In this document: positions 32,604 to 42,345 of the stretch, piece by piece
Position numbering within the stretch: the stretch's first letter is position 1
Layout: each line of letters opens with the position of its first letter
Assembly (NCBI GenBank): GCA_947630115.1
Contig: CANRGG010000012.1
Location: forward strand, 1-48,920
Origin: an uncultured Clostridia bacterium
GTDB taxonomy: Bacteria; Bacillota; Clostridia; Christensenellales; Borkfalkiaceae
DNA: 48,920 nt
Reading direction: 5' to 3'
Translations under genes and position numbers: made by a program
The notes under the pieces: generated by a model
What the model was told of the DNA's origin: nothing
Databases searched by the model: none
Seen by the model: the letters and a program-made list of their open reading frames with translations, nothing else

Positions 32604-34919
32604 TCACTCCGTTTCCGTAAGTTTCAAGGCCGCGCTGTAGATCGCGGACTGCAAGAGGTCGGTCTTTTTGCCGCGCACGAGCCCGATCTTCCCGCCCGAG
32701 AAGCGCACGAGCCCCAGCTCTTCGAACACGGCGAGCGCAAACACCGTAAATTCGGGGGAAAATCCCTCAAACGCCGCGTTTTTCGCCGTCTCCGCAAGGC
32801 TTTCGCCCGCTCTTTTCCCCTCCGCGGCGCGCAGCGCCGTGAAGAGTTTTACCATCGACTCGCGCGAAAGATCCATCTGTTTCAGCGCCCGTCCCGCCAG
32901 GACGTCCCCGTTTTCATAGAGCTTCGCCCTTCCCGACGGGAAGGAAAACAGTGCGGGCGATTCCAAAAAGACGATGTCCCGATAGGCGGACAGATCGCAC
33001 CCGTCCGACGGATAGAGCAGGACGGCGTTGCGCACGCTCCCCGAGGAGAGCCGGTACATTTCATGCGGCAATTTTTGGAGGGCTGGAAACTCTTTGAGGG
33101 TCTCCCGCTCGCGCGCCACGGCGCAGAGCCCCCAGGCGCAGCGTTCGTCGAGGGTCTTGATGAGTTCGTTCAGTTCCTTGGCGCTGTGCCGCTCCGCGGA
33201 GAGATTCTTCCCGCCGAGGGCGCGCACCGTCTCCTCGAATTCCTCGATCTTCCCGCTCTCATACCGGCTGCCGTCATAGACGATCGCCTTGAGATATCCC
33301 TTTGCGGTCTCCGTCCCGCGGAATTTCGAAAGAGCGCAGTCGAAAACCAGCTGTTTCCCGACCGGACTTTTAAGCAGTTTCAGATCCTTCGCGCCGCCGA
33401 AGTACATGAGCTCGGGTTTTCCTCCGATGAGCACATGCGGCGACGAAGGTTTCAGATAATTGGCGTTCATGGCGTCCGCCGTCATGCAAAAGAGAGGCTT
33501 CCGGTTCCCGACGCCGCAGGGTTCCAGAAGTTCGAGTTCGCGCGCGAGCTTCAAGGAGATCCCCCCTTCCAGGATCCCGCTGACCGTCAGAGACGGCTCG
33601 AAATCCTCCCGGCTGTAATGAGAAGAGACATAGGCTTCGAGCGCCTCTTTGAGCGGGGCGAAATTTTCCCGCCTGAGGTTGACACCCGCCGCCTGCGCAT
33701 GTCCGCCGAATTCGACGATATACTCCGAGCAGGCTTTGAGTGCCTCGAAGATGTTGACCCCCTCGATACTTCTCGCACTGCCCCGGAGCATGTCTCCCCT
33801 TCCGACGAAGAGGAGGGCGGGACGGCAATATTCCTCCGTGATCCGCGCGGCGACGATGCCCAAAAGCCCGGCGTTCCAATTTTCGCCGGAGAGCATGATG
33901 ACGGTGCCGTAGGCGCCCTCGGCGGCGATCTTTCGGCGCGCTTCCTCATAGAGTTCGTCGCACAGCCGCTGCCGCTCGAGGTTATAGGCGTTGAGTTTTT
34001 CGGAGAGCGCTTCGATCTCCTCTTCCCTTTCGGTGGTGAAGAGGGCGAGCGCGGCCTGCGCGTCCCCCATTCTGCCCGCCGCATTGACGCGCGGCGCGAT
34101 CTGGAACGCCAAAGTCTGCGCGGTCGGGGGCTCGCTCTGTTTCGCCATGAGCGCCGTCAGCGCCGCCCGCGGCTTTTCCCGCAGCAGTTTCAGCCCCTCC
34201 GCCACGATGTCGCGATTCTCCCCCAGAAGGGGCACGCTGTCCGCCACCGTCGAGAGGGCGCAGAAGTCGAGCAGCGCATACGCCCGCTCCCCGATGAGCG
34301 CGCAGGCGAGCTTGAACGCCACGCCCGCGCCGCAGAGATTGTCATAGGGATAATCGTCCGAGAATTTCGGATTGATACAGATACAGTCGGGCAGCGTTTC
34401 GGGCAATTCATGATGGTCGGTCACGATGACCTGCGCCCCCTGTTCCTTGATATATTCGATCTCCGCCGCGTTGGAAATGCCGCAGTCCGCCGTCACGATG
34501 AGATCGGGCAGAAACTCGTCGAACAGAAAATCGGCGGCTTTGAGGCTCAGTCCGTACCCCTCCTCCCGCTCGGGAACATAGAGATAGGGCTCGATCCCGA
34601 ACTCTTTGAACGCGCGGAAGAGGATCGCGCAGGCGCCGATCCCGTCGGCGTCGTAGTCGCCGAACACCGCGACCCGCCATTCCTCCTCTTTCGCCTGCCG
34701 CAGCAGTGCGACGGCCTCCGTCATCCCGCCCAACAGATCGGGCGGGAGAAAATTCTCCCGGGACGGACGGAGGAACTTTCTCATCTTTTCCTCGGTATCC
34801 TGTCCGCGCGCGAAGAGAATGCCCGCCGTCGTTTCGGTGATCCCGAGCCGTCCGGCCAGCGCTTCCACCCGGCTCTTCTCCTCGGGCGTAAACTCGCACT
34901 CGCAGATGATCTTCTTCAC
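32604..34919 (-). CDS. recJ: Single-stranded-DNA-specific exonuclease RecJ
   Basis: RecJ is a 5'-3' exonuclease of mismatch and gap repair. The 771-residue protein is the long Gram-positive form: DHH motifs VAVFGDYDADGIGA, TADCGIS, VTDHHELPETLP, and APRVNAAGRMGDA, then DHHA1 (WNAGLLGIVAARI, RSIEGVNIFEAL, FGGHAQAAGVNL), an OB domain, and a C-terminal extension of about 200 residues as in Bacillus. The start is a GTG (KKIICECEFTPEEKSRVEAL) with GAGG seven bases upstream; a longer open frame would run back into secF. A terminator sits between secF and recJ, and no new promoter is obvious. Confidence 0.96.
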   Translation of the reverse strand: MKKIICECEFTPEEKSRVEALAGRLGITETTAGILFARGQDTEEKMRKFLRPSRENFLPPDLLGGMTEAVALLRQAKEEEWRVAVFGDYDADGIGACAILFRAFKEFGIEPYLYVPEREEGYGLSLKAADFLFDEFLPDLIVTADCGISNAAEIEYIKEQGAQVIVTDHHELPETLPDCICINPKFSDDYPYDNLCGAGVAFKLACALIGERAYALLDFCALSTVADSVPLLGENRDIVAEGLKLLREKPRAALTALMAKQSEPPTAQTLAFQIAPRVNAAGRMGDAQAALALFTTEREEEIEALSEKLNAYNLERQRLCDELYEEARRKIAAEGAYGTVIMLSGENWNAGLLGIVAARITEEYCRPALLFVGRGDMLRGSARSIEGVNIFEALKACSEYIVEFGGHAQAAGVNLRRENFAPLKEALEAYVSSHYSREDFEPSLTVSGILEGGISLKLARELELLEPCGVGNRKPLFCMTADAMNANYLKPSSPHVLIGGKPELMYFGGAKDLKLLKSPVGKQLVFDCALSKFRGTETAKGYLKAIVYDGSRYESGKIEEFEETVRALGGKNLSAERHSAKELNELIKTLDERCAWGLCAVARERETLKEFPALQKLPHEMYRLSSGSVRNAVLLYPSDGCDLSAYRDIVFLESPALFSFPSGRAKLYENGDVLAGRALKQMDLSRESMVKLFTALRAAEGKRAGESLAETAKNAAFEGFSPEFTVFALAVFEELGLVRFSGGKIGLVRGKKTDLLQSAIYSAALKLTETE

Positions 34920-34936
34920 GCGATTTCCTCTTACAT

Positions 34937-34967
34937 TGCAAAAAAACGGCGGGAACTCCGCCGTTTT
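34937..34967 (-). terminator. Terminator of secDF
   Basis: AAAACGGCGG (34943-34952) pairs with CCGCCGTTTT (34958-34967), loop of five. On the minus strand the stem runs directly into seven T. It ends about 20 bases before the recJ GTG. Confidence 0.88.
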
Positions 34968-34980
34968 CGTTCGATTTCTG

Positions 34981-35988
34981 TTATTCTTCGGCGGCAGCCT
35001 TTTCTTCGGCGCTTGCCTTCTGTTTTCCCGAATAGCGTTTTCTCGTCGCCTTGAAGCGATCGAACCTCGCTTTGATCGGCACGAGCACCGCCGGCGCAAG
35101 CAGCAGCGAAGAATACAGGCTGACCGCAAGCGGGATCAGAGCGGAGAGGAAGAACAACCTTGTCCCGGCCGCCGCGACGATCCCGAGGACGGCGAACGCC
35201 ACCGCGATGGGAAGGGCAAGGAGCAAGACCTTCTTGAAGGAAGTCGCGCAGGATTGCGTCACCGCGTCCCCCGCCGAGAGCGTCCCGAAAGAAGGATCCT
35301 TGGAATTTTTCTTGAGCGCCGCGCACTGCACGATCCACATCATGACCGACAGCACCGCCGCAAGCCCCGCAAAGACGAGGGGCGCATAGGCATAGACGGG
35401 AAGGCGCACGATCGCAAACAGCCCGATCGTAAAGAGAGTGTCGTTGACGACCGCGACGAGCCCCGTGAGCGCGCAGGCGACGCCATAGCGGATCCCCACA
35501 TAGACGAGCGCCACGATCGCCGCGACCGCAAGCGCGACCGCGCCGCGCCAGAGCGCTTCGGAAAAGCTCGACTGCGTATTCAGATGAACGCCGACACTCA
35601 CGTCTGCGTCGGGATAGGCGCTCTTTGCGCGCTGGCGGATCGCCTCCGCCGCATTTTTGAGCGAATTTTCACTCTCGCCCGCGGAGAACCGGTAGACGAT
35701 CAGCTTGACCCCGGTCTCGCCCAAGGACTGCGAATCGAGTTCCAGCCCCGTCTGCTTGTCCGAATAGTCGGCGCCGCTCTCTTTGAACGCTGCGTCGCAC
35801 AGATCTTCGAGCTCCTTCTCCTTGTCCGCGATGGTAATGACCGCGTCATAGGAGACCTCGACCGTCCGCTCCTCCGCGGAAGCATAATTGAAGTTGAGAA
35901 GAATGCACAGGATCAGCCCCGCGATGATGACGACCGCGGAAATGACCGCATAAATGGGAAGTCCTTTCCCGAAACGGAGTTTACTCAT
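34981..35988 (-). CDS. secF: Protein translocase subunit SecF, divergent
   Basis: SecF, with SecD, uses the proton or sodium gradient to pull exported proteins through SecYEG. The 335-residue protein has one N-terminal membrane segment, an extracytoplasmic P1-like domain (about 35-145), and five C-terminal segments. The RND-type text is weak but present: VYVGIRYGVACALTGLVAVVNDTLFTIGLFAI, where Asp183 corresponds to the conserved membrane Asp of the HDV motif in other SecF proteins. The start overlaps secD by eight bases, with AGGAGG inside secD. The C-terminal tail is basic, then acidic. Confidence 0.88.
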   Translation of the reverse strand: MSKLRFGKGLPIYAVISAVVIIAGLILCILLNFNYASAEERTVEVSYDAVITIADKEKELEDLCDAAFKESGADYSDKQTGLELDSQSLGETGVKLIVYRFSAGESENSLKNAAEAIRQRAKSAYPDADVSVGVHLNTQSSFSEALWRGAVALAVAAIVALVYVGIRYGVACALTGLVAVVNDTLFTIGLFAIVRLPVYAYAPLVFAGLAAVLSVMMWIVQCAALKKNSKDPSFGTLSAGDAVTQSCATSFKKVLLLALPIAVAFAVLGIVAAAGTRLFFLSALIPLAVSLYSSLLLAPAVLVPIKARFDRFKATRKRYSGKQKASAEEKAAAEE

Positions 35989-37483
35989 CTTCGACGACCT
36001 CCTCTCTCTTGAAGTGGCAGAATTTTCCCGCGTTCTTCGCAAACGGCATCGTGATATACCACATGAACCGGCCGATCGCAAGCGTGGAGATACAGGAGAA
36101 CAGCGCGCCGAGACAGAGCACCAGCCCGAACGCGGAGAACTCAGTGAGGGCGATGAGATAGATCAAAAGCCCCACGATCCCCGCTGCGGCATGCAGATCG
36201 AAGATCTCCCAGAAGCACTTTTTATACCCCGCCTTGACGGAGGAGGCGATCGTCTTGCCGAGCGCATATTCCTTTTTCGCGCCCTCGAACACCGCCGCGT
36301 TGGAAACGGAAAGCAGCACGCACATGAGCGCAAGCGCCGCGATCGTCCCCATGCCGACGCTCACCGTCGGGATCGCCCAGATACAGATCACCATGATGAG
36401 CAGGAAAATGAGCAGGCTGTAAAGGTGCGCAAAGCCCAGCCTTCTGTAACGGATGAAGAAATAGATGACGGAAGCCGCAAGCAATCCGCCGAACGCGGCA
36501 TAAAGGAGCGTCAGGGCATTGTCGCCGAAGTTCGCGTAATTTTGATAGATCGCGCCCACTTCCATGCCGCCTAGCTCCTCGTCCGAGGCAAACTCGATCG
36601 ACGTGTCGATGACCGCCGCGATCAGCCGCGCCGCGCCCTCCGTATAGCCGCCGCTGATATAGAGCGTCTTGTCGGTGATCCGGCTGGAGACCGAAAGCCC
36701 GATGACCTGGTCCCCGCCCACCGTGAAGAACAGGGTGCTCGGCGACGTATCCGCCGTCGCCGTCGTGTTCGAAATGATGTCGTTCCCCGCTTTCGTGAAA
36801 TTCAGTCCCACATAGACCGTTCCCTCGATCGTGCGGGTCTCCGCGCCCGTGACGTACTCCGAAATCGGCTTTTCCTTGCGTCCCGTCTCGGGGATGATCC
36901 GTTCGGCGGTCTCGAGCGAAGAGCCGTACAAAACTTCCAGATTGCCCATATAGGCATTGTAGATGAACGCCGCGGCCGCCTCGTCCATATAGTCGGGCAG
37001 CGTCACCCGGACGGAATAGCCGTCCACCGTTTCGAGGCGCAGATCCTGCGCATGGAGCCGCTCGAACCGTTCTTTCAAAATCTCAACGCGCGTTTGGAAG
37101 GAGGTCTTGAACGCCTCACTCACGTTTGCGCCGCCGTCGCATACGACGTCCTTGTCCAAATAGAGCGCGCCGCCCGCATATTCGACGTACTGCTTTGCAT
37201 AATCCTCACGCTCGTCCTCGGGAAGCATCTCCATGTTATCGGCATATTCCCTGCCGGAGACGACCCCCTCCGGATAGAGCATGACGCTCTGGCTGCCGCC
37301 GTTGTAATCCGAACCGCCGAAGTAGTTTCCTCCGAGATCCGCGCTCTTTTCCGCCCAGTTCACGAGCGGATTGAAGTACTCGATCCCGCCCCCCGTCGGA
37401 AACGGCACAAAACATACGACGCATAAAACGGCGACCGCAAGCGTGATCGCTATCAGACATATCGCCGATTTTATCTTTCCCAT
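35981..37483 (-). CDS. secD: Protein translocase subunit SecD, divergent and lacking the membrane Asp
   Basis: This 500-residue protein has an N-terminal segment, a large extracytoplasmic P1 domain (about 35-320), then five membrane segments (about 325-485). GLNFTKAGNDIISNTT, ISGGYTEGAARLIAAVI and SIEFASDEELG are recognisable SecD P1 text. The usual LGLDLxGG start motif is not evident, and in membrane segment 4 the conserved VDAN is replaced by Val393-Ser394-Asn395-Ala396, so the Asp proposed to carry the proton (Asp519 in E. coli) is missing. SecF keeps its own. GGAGG precedes the ATG; it has its own promoter. Confidence 0.88.
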   Translation of the reverse strand: MGKIKSAICLIAITLAVAVLCVVCFVPFPTGGGIEYFNPLVNWAEKSADLGGNYFGGSDYNGGSQSVMLYPEGVVSGREYADNMEMLPEDEREDYAKQYVEYAGGALYLDKDVVCDGGANVSEAFKTSFQTRVEILKERFERLHAQDLRLETVDGYSVRVTLPDYMDEAAAAFIYNAYMGNLEVLYGSSLETAERIIPETGRKEKPISEYVTGAETRTIEGTVYVGLNFTKAGNDIISNTTATADTSPSTLFFTVGGDQVIGLSVSSRITDKTLYISGGYTEGAARLIAAVIDTSIEFASDEELGGMEVGAIYQNYANFGDNALTLLYAAFGGLLAASVIYFFIRYRRLGFAHLYSLLIFLLIMVICIWAIPTVSVGMGTIAALALMCVLLSVSNAAVFEGAKKEYALGKTIASSVKAGYKKCFWEIFDLHAAAGIVGLLIYLIALTEFSAFGLVLCLGALFSCISTLAIGRFMWYITMPFAKNAGKFCHFKREEVVEDE

Positions 37484-37545
37484 TTTAGCCTCCTGTCAGC
37501 TGAAACCTTCCGTAAAATACATGATCGGAAAATTCCGTCTTTTTT

Positions 37546-37574
37546 ATTATATAGGTTTCGAGCCTATCCGTCAA
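37546..37574 (-). promoter_or_regulatory. Sigma-A promoter of secDF
   Basis: On the minus strand, TTGACG (37569-37574), a 17-base spacer and TATAAT (37546-37551). The short inverted repeat AGCCGA-TT-TCGGCT (37573-37586), lying just after scfB, touches the -35. Confidence 0.8.
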
Positions 37575-37622
37575 GCCGAAATCGGCTCATTTTTTTTATT
37601 TTTCCCCCTTTCGGAGGCGATT

Positions 37623-38927
37623 TTATCGATTTCTTTCCTCAAACGCGCGTTTTTGCGCCAAGGCATACATCGCGCATTCGATCCGTTTTTTCATCATCGC
37701 GCAGGTCAGGGGATAGGGTTCGTTGAGATCTCCGCAGAAATGGAAGTTGTTCGCGCTGCACCCGCCCGAGCAAATAAACTTCGCAAAGCAGTCCCCGCAT
37801 TTTTTGCGCGTGAAGAGACAGTTCTTTGCAAATTCCTCCCTTATCTCTCTCTTTTCGATCCCGTGAAAGACGTCGCCCATCTTCCATCTCTCCTCGCCCG
37901 CGAACTGGTGGCAGGGATAGAGATCGCCGTTCGGCACGACCGAAAAATACTCGTTCCCCGCGCCGCAGGCGGAGACCCGCTTTTCCAGGCACGGCCCGCC
38001 TTCGAGGTCGAGATTGAAGTGGAAGAAGTTGAAGCCCTCTCCCCGCTCGTACCGTTTGAGGTATTCCTCGCACAGCCTTTCGTACTCCTTTTCGATCGCG
38101 GGCAGATGTTCTTCCTTGATTTTGAGCTCCTCGATGTCGGTGACGACGGGCTCCATCGAGATGGAATCGAAGCCTTGGTCCGCGAGGAATAAAACGTCGT
38201 CTGCAAAGTCGAGATTTTTCGCGGTGAACGTCCCGCGGACGTAGTAGTGCTTGTCCCCGCGGCTCTTCACGAACTTTTTGATCTTTTTGATGACGGCCGC
38301 ATAGGAGCCTTTGCCGTTGGGGGTCTTGCGCACGGCGTCGTGCACTTGCTCTCTCCCGTCGAGGGAGAGGACGACGTTCTCCATTTCCTCGTTGAAAAAC
38401 TTGATCGTCTCGTCGTCGAGGAGCAGGCCGTTGGTCGTCGTTGTGAACAAAAACTTCTTGCCGCGCTTTGCCGCCTCTTCCTTGGCGTAATAGACGGTCT
38501 TTTTCAGAACATCGAAATTCATGAGCGGTTCGCCGCCGAAAAAGTCCACTTCGAGCACGGTTCTGTCGCCGCTCTCGCGGAGCAGAAAGTCGATCGCCGC
38601 CTTCGCCGTTTCGAGCGGCATTACCTCGCGCGTGGCATGGTACGCTCCCTCGTCCGCAAAGCAGTATTTGCAGCGCAGGTTACAGTCGTGCGAGATATGC
38701 AGGCAGAGCGCCTTCACCTTGTCGGATTTGGGCGGGCAGACGTCCGCCTCTTTCCCATACAAGAGCCCCTCTTCTTGGAGCGTTTCGAGCTCCAAAAGCT
38801 CCTCTTTTGAAAGGGAGACCTTCTCCCCCGAAAGGTAGCGGGCGGTCTTTTCGTCGCATTCATGCAAGGAGCCGCTGCCGACGTCATAGACAAAATGCTT
38901 GTCCCGATAGTTAAAAACGTGGATCAT
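37623..38927 (-). CDS. scfB: SCIFF peptide radical SAM maturase (thioether-forming)
   Basis: This 434-residue radical SAM-SPASM enzyme installs Cys-Thr thioether links in the SCIFF peptide. An N-terminal peptide-recognition region (1-60, MIHVFNYRDKHFVYDVGSGSLHE) leads to the cluster motif Cys82-x3-Cys86-x2-Cys89 (CNLRCKYCF), then VDFFGGEPLMNFDVLK. The SPASM domain at the C-terminus carries Cys-rich text (SACGAGNEYFSVVPNGDLYPCHQFAGEE, KKCGDCFAKFICSGGCSANNFHF, PLTCAMMKKR) for two auxiliary clusters. It lies 58 bases after scfA, separated by a hairpin. SCIFF systems are near-universal in Clostridia, yet the product's role is unknown. Confidence 0.97.
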   Translation of the reverse strand: MIHVFNYRDKHFVYDVGSGSLHECDEKTARYLSGEKVSLSKEELLELETLQEEGLLYGKEADVCPPKSDKVKALCLHISHDCNLRCKYCFADEGAYHATREVMPLETAKAAIDFLLRESGDRTVLEVDFFGGEPLMNFDVLKKTVYYAKEEAAKRGKKFLFTTTTNGLLLDDETIKFFNEEMENVVLSLDGREQVHDAVRKTPNGKGSYAAVIKKIKKFVKSRGDKHYYVRGTFTAKNLDFADDVLFLADQGFDSISMEPVVTDIEELKIKEEHLPAIEKEYERLCEEYLKRYERGEGFNFFHFNLDLEGGPCLEKRVSACGAGNEYFSVVPNGDLYPCHQFAGEERWKMGDVFHGIEKREIREEFAKNCLFTRKKCGDCFAKFICSGGCSANNFHFCGDLNEPYPLTCAMMKKRIECAMYALAQKRAFEERNR

Positions 38928-38945
38928 ATTTGGAATAACGGAACA

Positions 38946-38970
38946 GGGGAGCCAGCGTTTGCTGCTCCCC
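38946..38970 (-). terminator. Hairpin between scfA and scfB
   Basis: GGGGAGC-C-AGC (38946-38956) pairs with GCTGCTCCCC (38961-38970), one bulged base, four-base loop. No T tract follows on the minus strand, so it is more likely a processing or stability element that keeps peptide mRNA in excess of maturase mRNA. Confidence 0.5.
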
Positions 38971-38985
38971 GAATGAAGAATCGGT

Positions 38986-39138
38986 TTACTTTCTTTCGAT
39001 CTTGCTCTCTCTGGTTACGCGTTCGCAGGATTGGTTCCCCACCGTGCAGCTGGTCTTGCAGGCAGATTGGCAGGTGCTCCTGCATTCGCCGCAGCCCGTG
39101 ATTTTTCTCTGAACAGGTTTTGCAATCGTCTTGATCAT
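38986..39138 (-). CDS. scfA: SCIFF precursor peptide (six cysteines in forty-five)
   Basis: This is a 50-residue ribosomally made peptide that is short enough to be missed by gene callers. The protein starts MIKTIAKPVQRKITG, and the core CGECRSTCQSACKTSCTVGNQSC holds six cysteines (16, 19, 23, 27, 31, 38), with Thr22 and the Ser and Thr residues between them as thioether acceptors. It ends in a basic-polar tail (ERVTRESKIERK) slightly longer than usual. The adjacent scfB modifies it. An SD-like GGAGAGAG lies upstream. It has its own promoter at 39175-39203. The biological role is unknown; proposals include quorum or redox functions. Confidence 0.96.
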   Translation of the reverse strand: MIKTIAKPVQRKITGCGECRSTCQSACKTSCTVGNQSCERVTRESKIERK

Positions 39139-39174
39139 GATCCGTCTCTCTCCGTATCTTTGTTATTTTTTTCC

Positions 39175-39203
39175 ATTATACAACGAAACGGGGAAAAACG
39201 CAA
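39175..39203 (-). promoter_or_regulatory. Sigma-A promoter of scfA
   Basis: On the minus strand, TTGCGT (39198-39203), a 17-base spacer and TATAAT (39175-39180). The leader is about 30 bases. Confidence 0.75.
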
Positions 39204-39211
39204 CTGTTTTT

Positions 39212-39586
39212 TCATTCTTTCCGCAACTTTCCGCCGCAAAGCGCGCCCAATGCCCCGAAGAGCGCCGAAAGGAGAATTTCGAGAAGGAAAAACGCCGTCA
39301 GGCGGAATCCGCCGATGAGCCCGAACACAAGCGTTCCGAGAAAGAGCGCCAGAACGCCCGCCGCCGCGCCCTTAAAGACCGCCCTGCCGCTTTTGATGAA
39401 GATCATCGAAAAGACGAAGATCCCCGCGCATTTCAGGATTTGCCCGATGAGGGTGATCGTCCCGCCCGAGGGCGCATAGGCGCGCACAAAGACGGCAAAG
39501 ATCGCCGCCGAAAACAGAAAAAAGATCACCGCCGAGAGAGCGGCGAGCGCCGTTTCGATCGCAGCGCGTTTCCAGAATCCTTCCAT
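39212..39586 (-). CDS. TIGR04086 family membrane protein
   Basis: This 124-residue protein has four hydrophobic segments (about 12-34, 45-63, 70-90 and 94-118) with small loops, matching the TIGR04086 membrane family seen next to SCIFF and yajC in Clostridia. The function is unknown; the conserved place suggests a link to export or to SCIFF. The GGAGG SD, ten bases from ATG, is inside the right arm of a hairpin that also ends the yajC transcript, so its translation may depend on that structure. Confidence 0.85.
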   Translation of the reverse strand: MEGFWKRAAIETALAALSAVIFFLFSAAIFAVFVRAYAPSGGTITLIGQILKCAGIFVFSMIFIKSGRAVFKGAAAGVLALFLGTLVFGLIGGFRLTAFFLLEILLSALFGALGALCGGKLRKE

Positions 39587-39596
39587 GAAAAAAATA

Positions 39597-39623
39597 CCTC
39601 CGCAGTTTCAAGCTATGCGGAGG
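39597..39623 (-). terminator. Hairpin between yajC and the TIGR04086 gene, containing the SD
   Basis: CCTCCGCA (39597-39604) pairs with TGCGGAGG (39616-39623) over an eleven-base loop. On the minus strand TATTTTTTTC follows, so it resembles a terminator; the GGAGG of the next gene is in the second arm. Confidence 0.75.
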
Positions 39624-39646
39624 GTAGTTCGATTATGTCTTTTTCT

Positions 39647-40012
39647 TTATTGCACTTTTTCCTGCGCGCTGACCGTGTTGACCCCATGGCTCATCGCGTC
39701 CGTCTGGGAAATGCAGTCCTTGTCCATCTTGACGTAAGATTTTCCGGCGTTTTCGCTGCCCGTCTCGATGATGAGGGTGTTGTCGTCGCAAACTTCCACG
39801 ACGATCCCGCAGATCCCGCCGATCGTCTTGACTTTATTGCCCGGCTGGATGGCGGCAAGCTGTTCCGCATATTCCTTTTGACGTTTTTTGCTCTTTCGGT
39901 TGGAAATAATCAACCAGACGATCATCAGGACGATCAGGACCCCGAGGACCGCATAGAGGGTATAGGCGCTGGCGGGATTTACGTTTTCCTCTGCCAATAA
40001 ATTCCAGATCAT
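39647..40012 (-). CDS. yajC: Preprotein translocase subunit YajC
   Basis: YajC is the small partner of SecDF. The 121-residue protein has one N-terminal membrane segment (about 17-37, LYAVLGVLIVLMIVWLII) and a cytoplasmic part with the family text RKSKKRQKEYAEQLAAIQPGNKVKTIGGICGIVVEV. The start at 40012 is chosen for AAGGA and for the natural short N-terminus; the longer open frame is antisense to tgt. yajC is separated from secDF here by the SCIFF pair, a usual clostridial arrangement. Confidence 0.95.
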   Translation of the reverse strand: MIWNLLAEENVNPASAYTLYAVLGVLIVLMIVWLIISNRKSKKRQKEYAEQLAAIQPGNKVKTIGGICGIVVEVCDDNTLIIETGSENAGKSYVKMDKDCISQTDAMSHGVNTVSAQEKVQ

Positions 40013-40042
40013 GTTTCCTTTTCTCCTTATCTTCTTTCTTCT

Positions 40043-40071
40043 ATAATAGCAAGTTCCCCATGATTTTGCAA
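40043..40071 (-). promoter_or_regulatory. Sigma-A promoter of yajC
   Basis: On the minus strand, TTGCAA (40066-40071), a 17-base spacer ending TGC (extended -10) and TATTAT (40043-40048). Confidence 0.72.
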
Positions 40072-40096
40072 GCGTTTTCGGGAATCTTTTCCTCAA

Positions 40097-41325
<1,229 letters not shown>

Positions 41326-42345
41326 TTAAAGGAAGAGGCAGGCGTCTCCGAAGCTGAAAAATCTGTACTTTTCCCGCACTGCCGTTTGATAAATTTCCAG
41401 CACTTCCTCGCGGGAGCAGAGGCAGCTCACGAGCATTAAAAGGGTGCTGCCCGGAAGATGAAAATTGGTGAGCAAGGCGTCCACGCACTTCATCTTGTAG
41501 GGGGGATACAAAAAGATCTGCGTCTCGCCCTTGCCAGCGCGGACAGTCCCATCCGGCGCCGCCACCGTCTCGAGGGTGCGGACGCTCGTGGTGCCCACCG
41601 CGATCACACGCCGTCCCTCTCTTTTCGCGCGGTTGACCGCCTCCGCTGCCTCTTCGCTCACCTCGTAAAACTCCGAGTGCATGACATGTTCTTCGATGTT
41701 TTCCGCCTTCACGGGACGGAAGGTGCCGAGCCCGACATGGAGGAGAATTTCGACGATCTCCACCCCCTTTTGTCGCAGCCGATCGAGAAGTTCCTCCGTA
41801 AAATGCAGCCCCGCCGTAGGCGCCGCCGCCGAGCCGTTCTCCTTGCAGTAGACGGTCTGGTAGCGGTTGGGGTCCTTGAGCTTTTCATGGATATAGGGCG
41901 GCAGGGGCATGGTCCCCGCGCGGGACAGAACGTCCTCAAACGCCCCCCGATAGAAGAATTTCACCCGCCGCTCCCCCGTTTCGGTGACGGAAAGTACCTC
42001 GAGGGAAAGCTCGTCGCCCGCCGTCAGGCGGCTCCCCGGCCTGCATTTTTTCCCGGGACGGACGAGAACCTCCCATTCGTCGAGGGAAAGCCGCTTCAGA
42101 AGCAGCACTTCGACCGCGCCGCCGTGTTCGGTCTTTGCGAAAATCCGCGCGGGCAAGACCTTCGTGCGGTTGACGACGAGCACGTCCCCCGCTTTGAGAT
42201 AATCCCCGATGTCGCGGAAGATCCTGTGCTCGATGAGTTTTTTGTCCCGATGATAGACCAAGAGCCGGGAAGAATCGCGCGGCTCGGCGGGGGTCTGGGC
42301 GATCAGTTCCTCGGGAAGATCGTAAAAAAAATCGCTCGTTTTCAT
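41326..42345 (-). CDS. queA: S-adenosylmethionine:tRNA ribosyltransferase-isomerase QueA
   Basis: QueA adds a ribose-derived epoxide from SAM to preQ1 in tRNA, giving epoxyqueuosine. The 339-residue length is normal. Family text: [29 protein letters not shown], the [12 protein letters not shown] stretch, [38 protein letters not shown] and [15 protein letters not shown]. It overlaps ruvB by four bases (ATGA). The next enzyme, QueH, is encoded 4 kb away at 46323-46910. Confidence 0.98.
   Translation of the reverse strand: MKTSDFFYDLPEELIAQTPAEPRDSSRLLVYHRDKKLIEHRIFRDIGDYLKAGDVLVVNRTKVLPARIFAKTEHGGAVEVLLLKRLSLDEWEVLVRPGKKCRPGSRLTAGDELSLEVLSVTETGERRVKFFYRGAFEDVLSRAGTMPLPPYIHEKLKDPNRYQTVYCKENGSAAAPTAGLHFTEELLDRLRQKGVEIVEILLHVGLGTFRPVKAENIEEHVMHSEFYEVSEEAAEAVNRAKREGRRVIAVGTTSVRTLETVAAPDGTVRAGKGETQIFLYPPYKMKCVDALLTNFHLPGSTLLMLVSCLCSREEVLEIYQTAVREKYRFFSFGDACLFL

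Noticed and set aside
31122-35054. 1310-codon open frame antisense to rel and recJ
   Set aside because: It spans two certain genes on the other strand and has no recognisable domain.
34920-35129. N-terminal extension of RecJ into secF
   Set aside because: The extension is Arg-rich antisense-type text; GTG at 34919 has an SD and a normal N-terminus.
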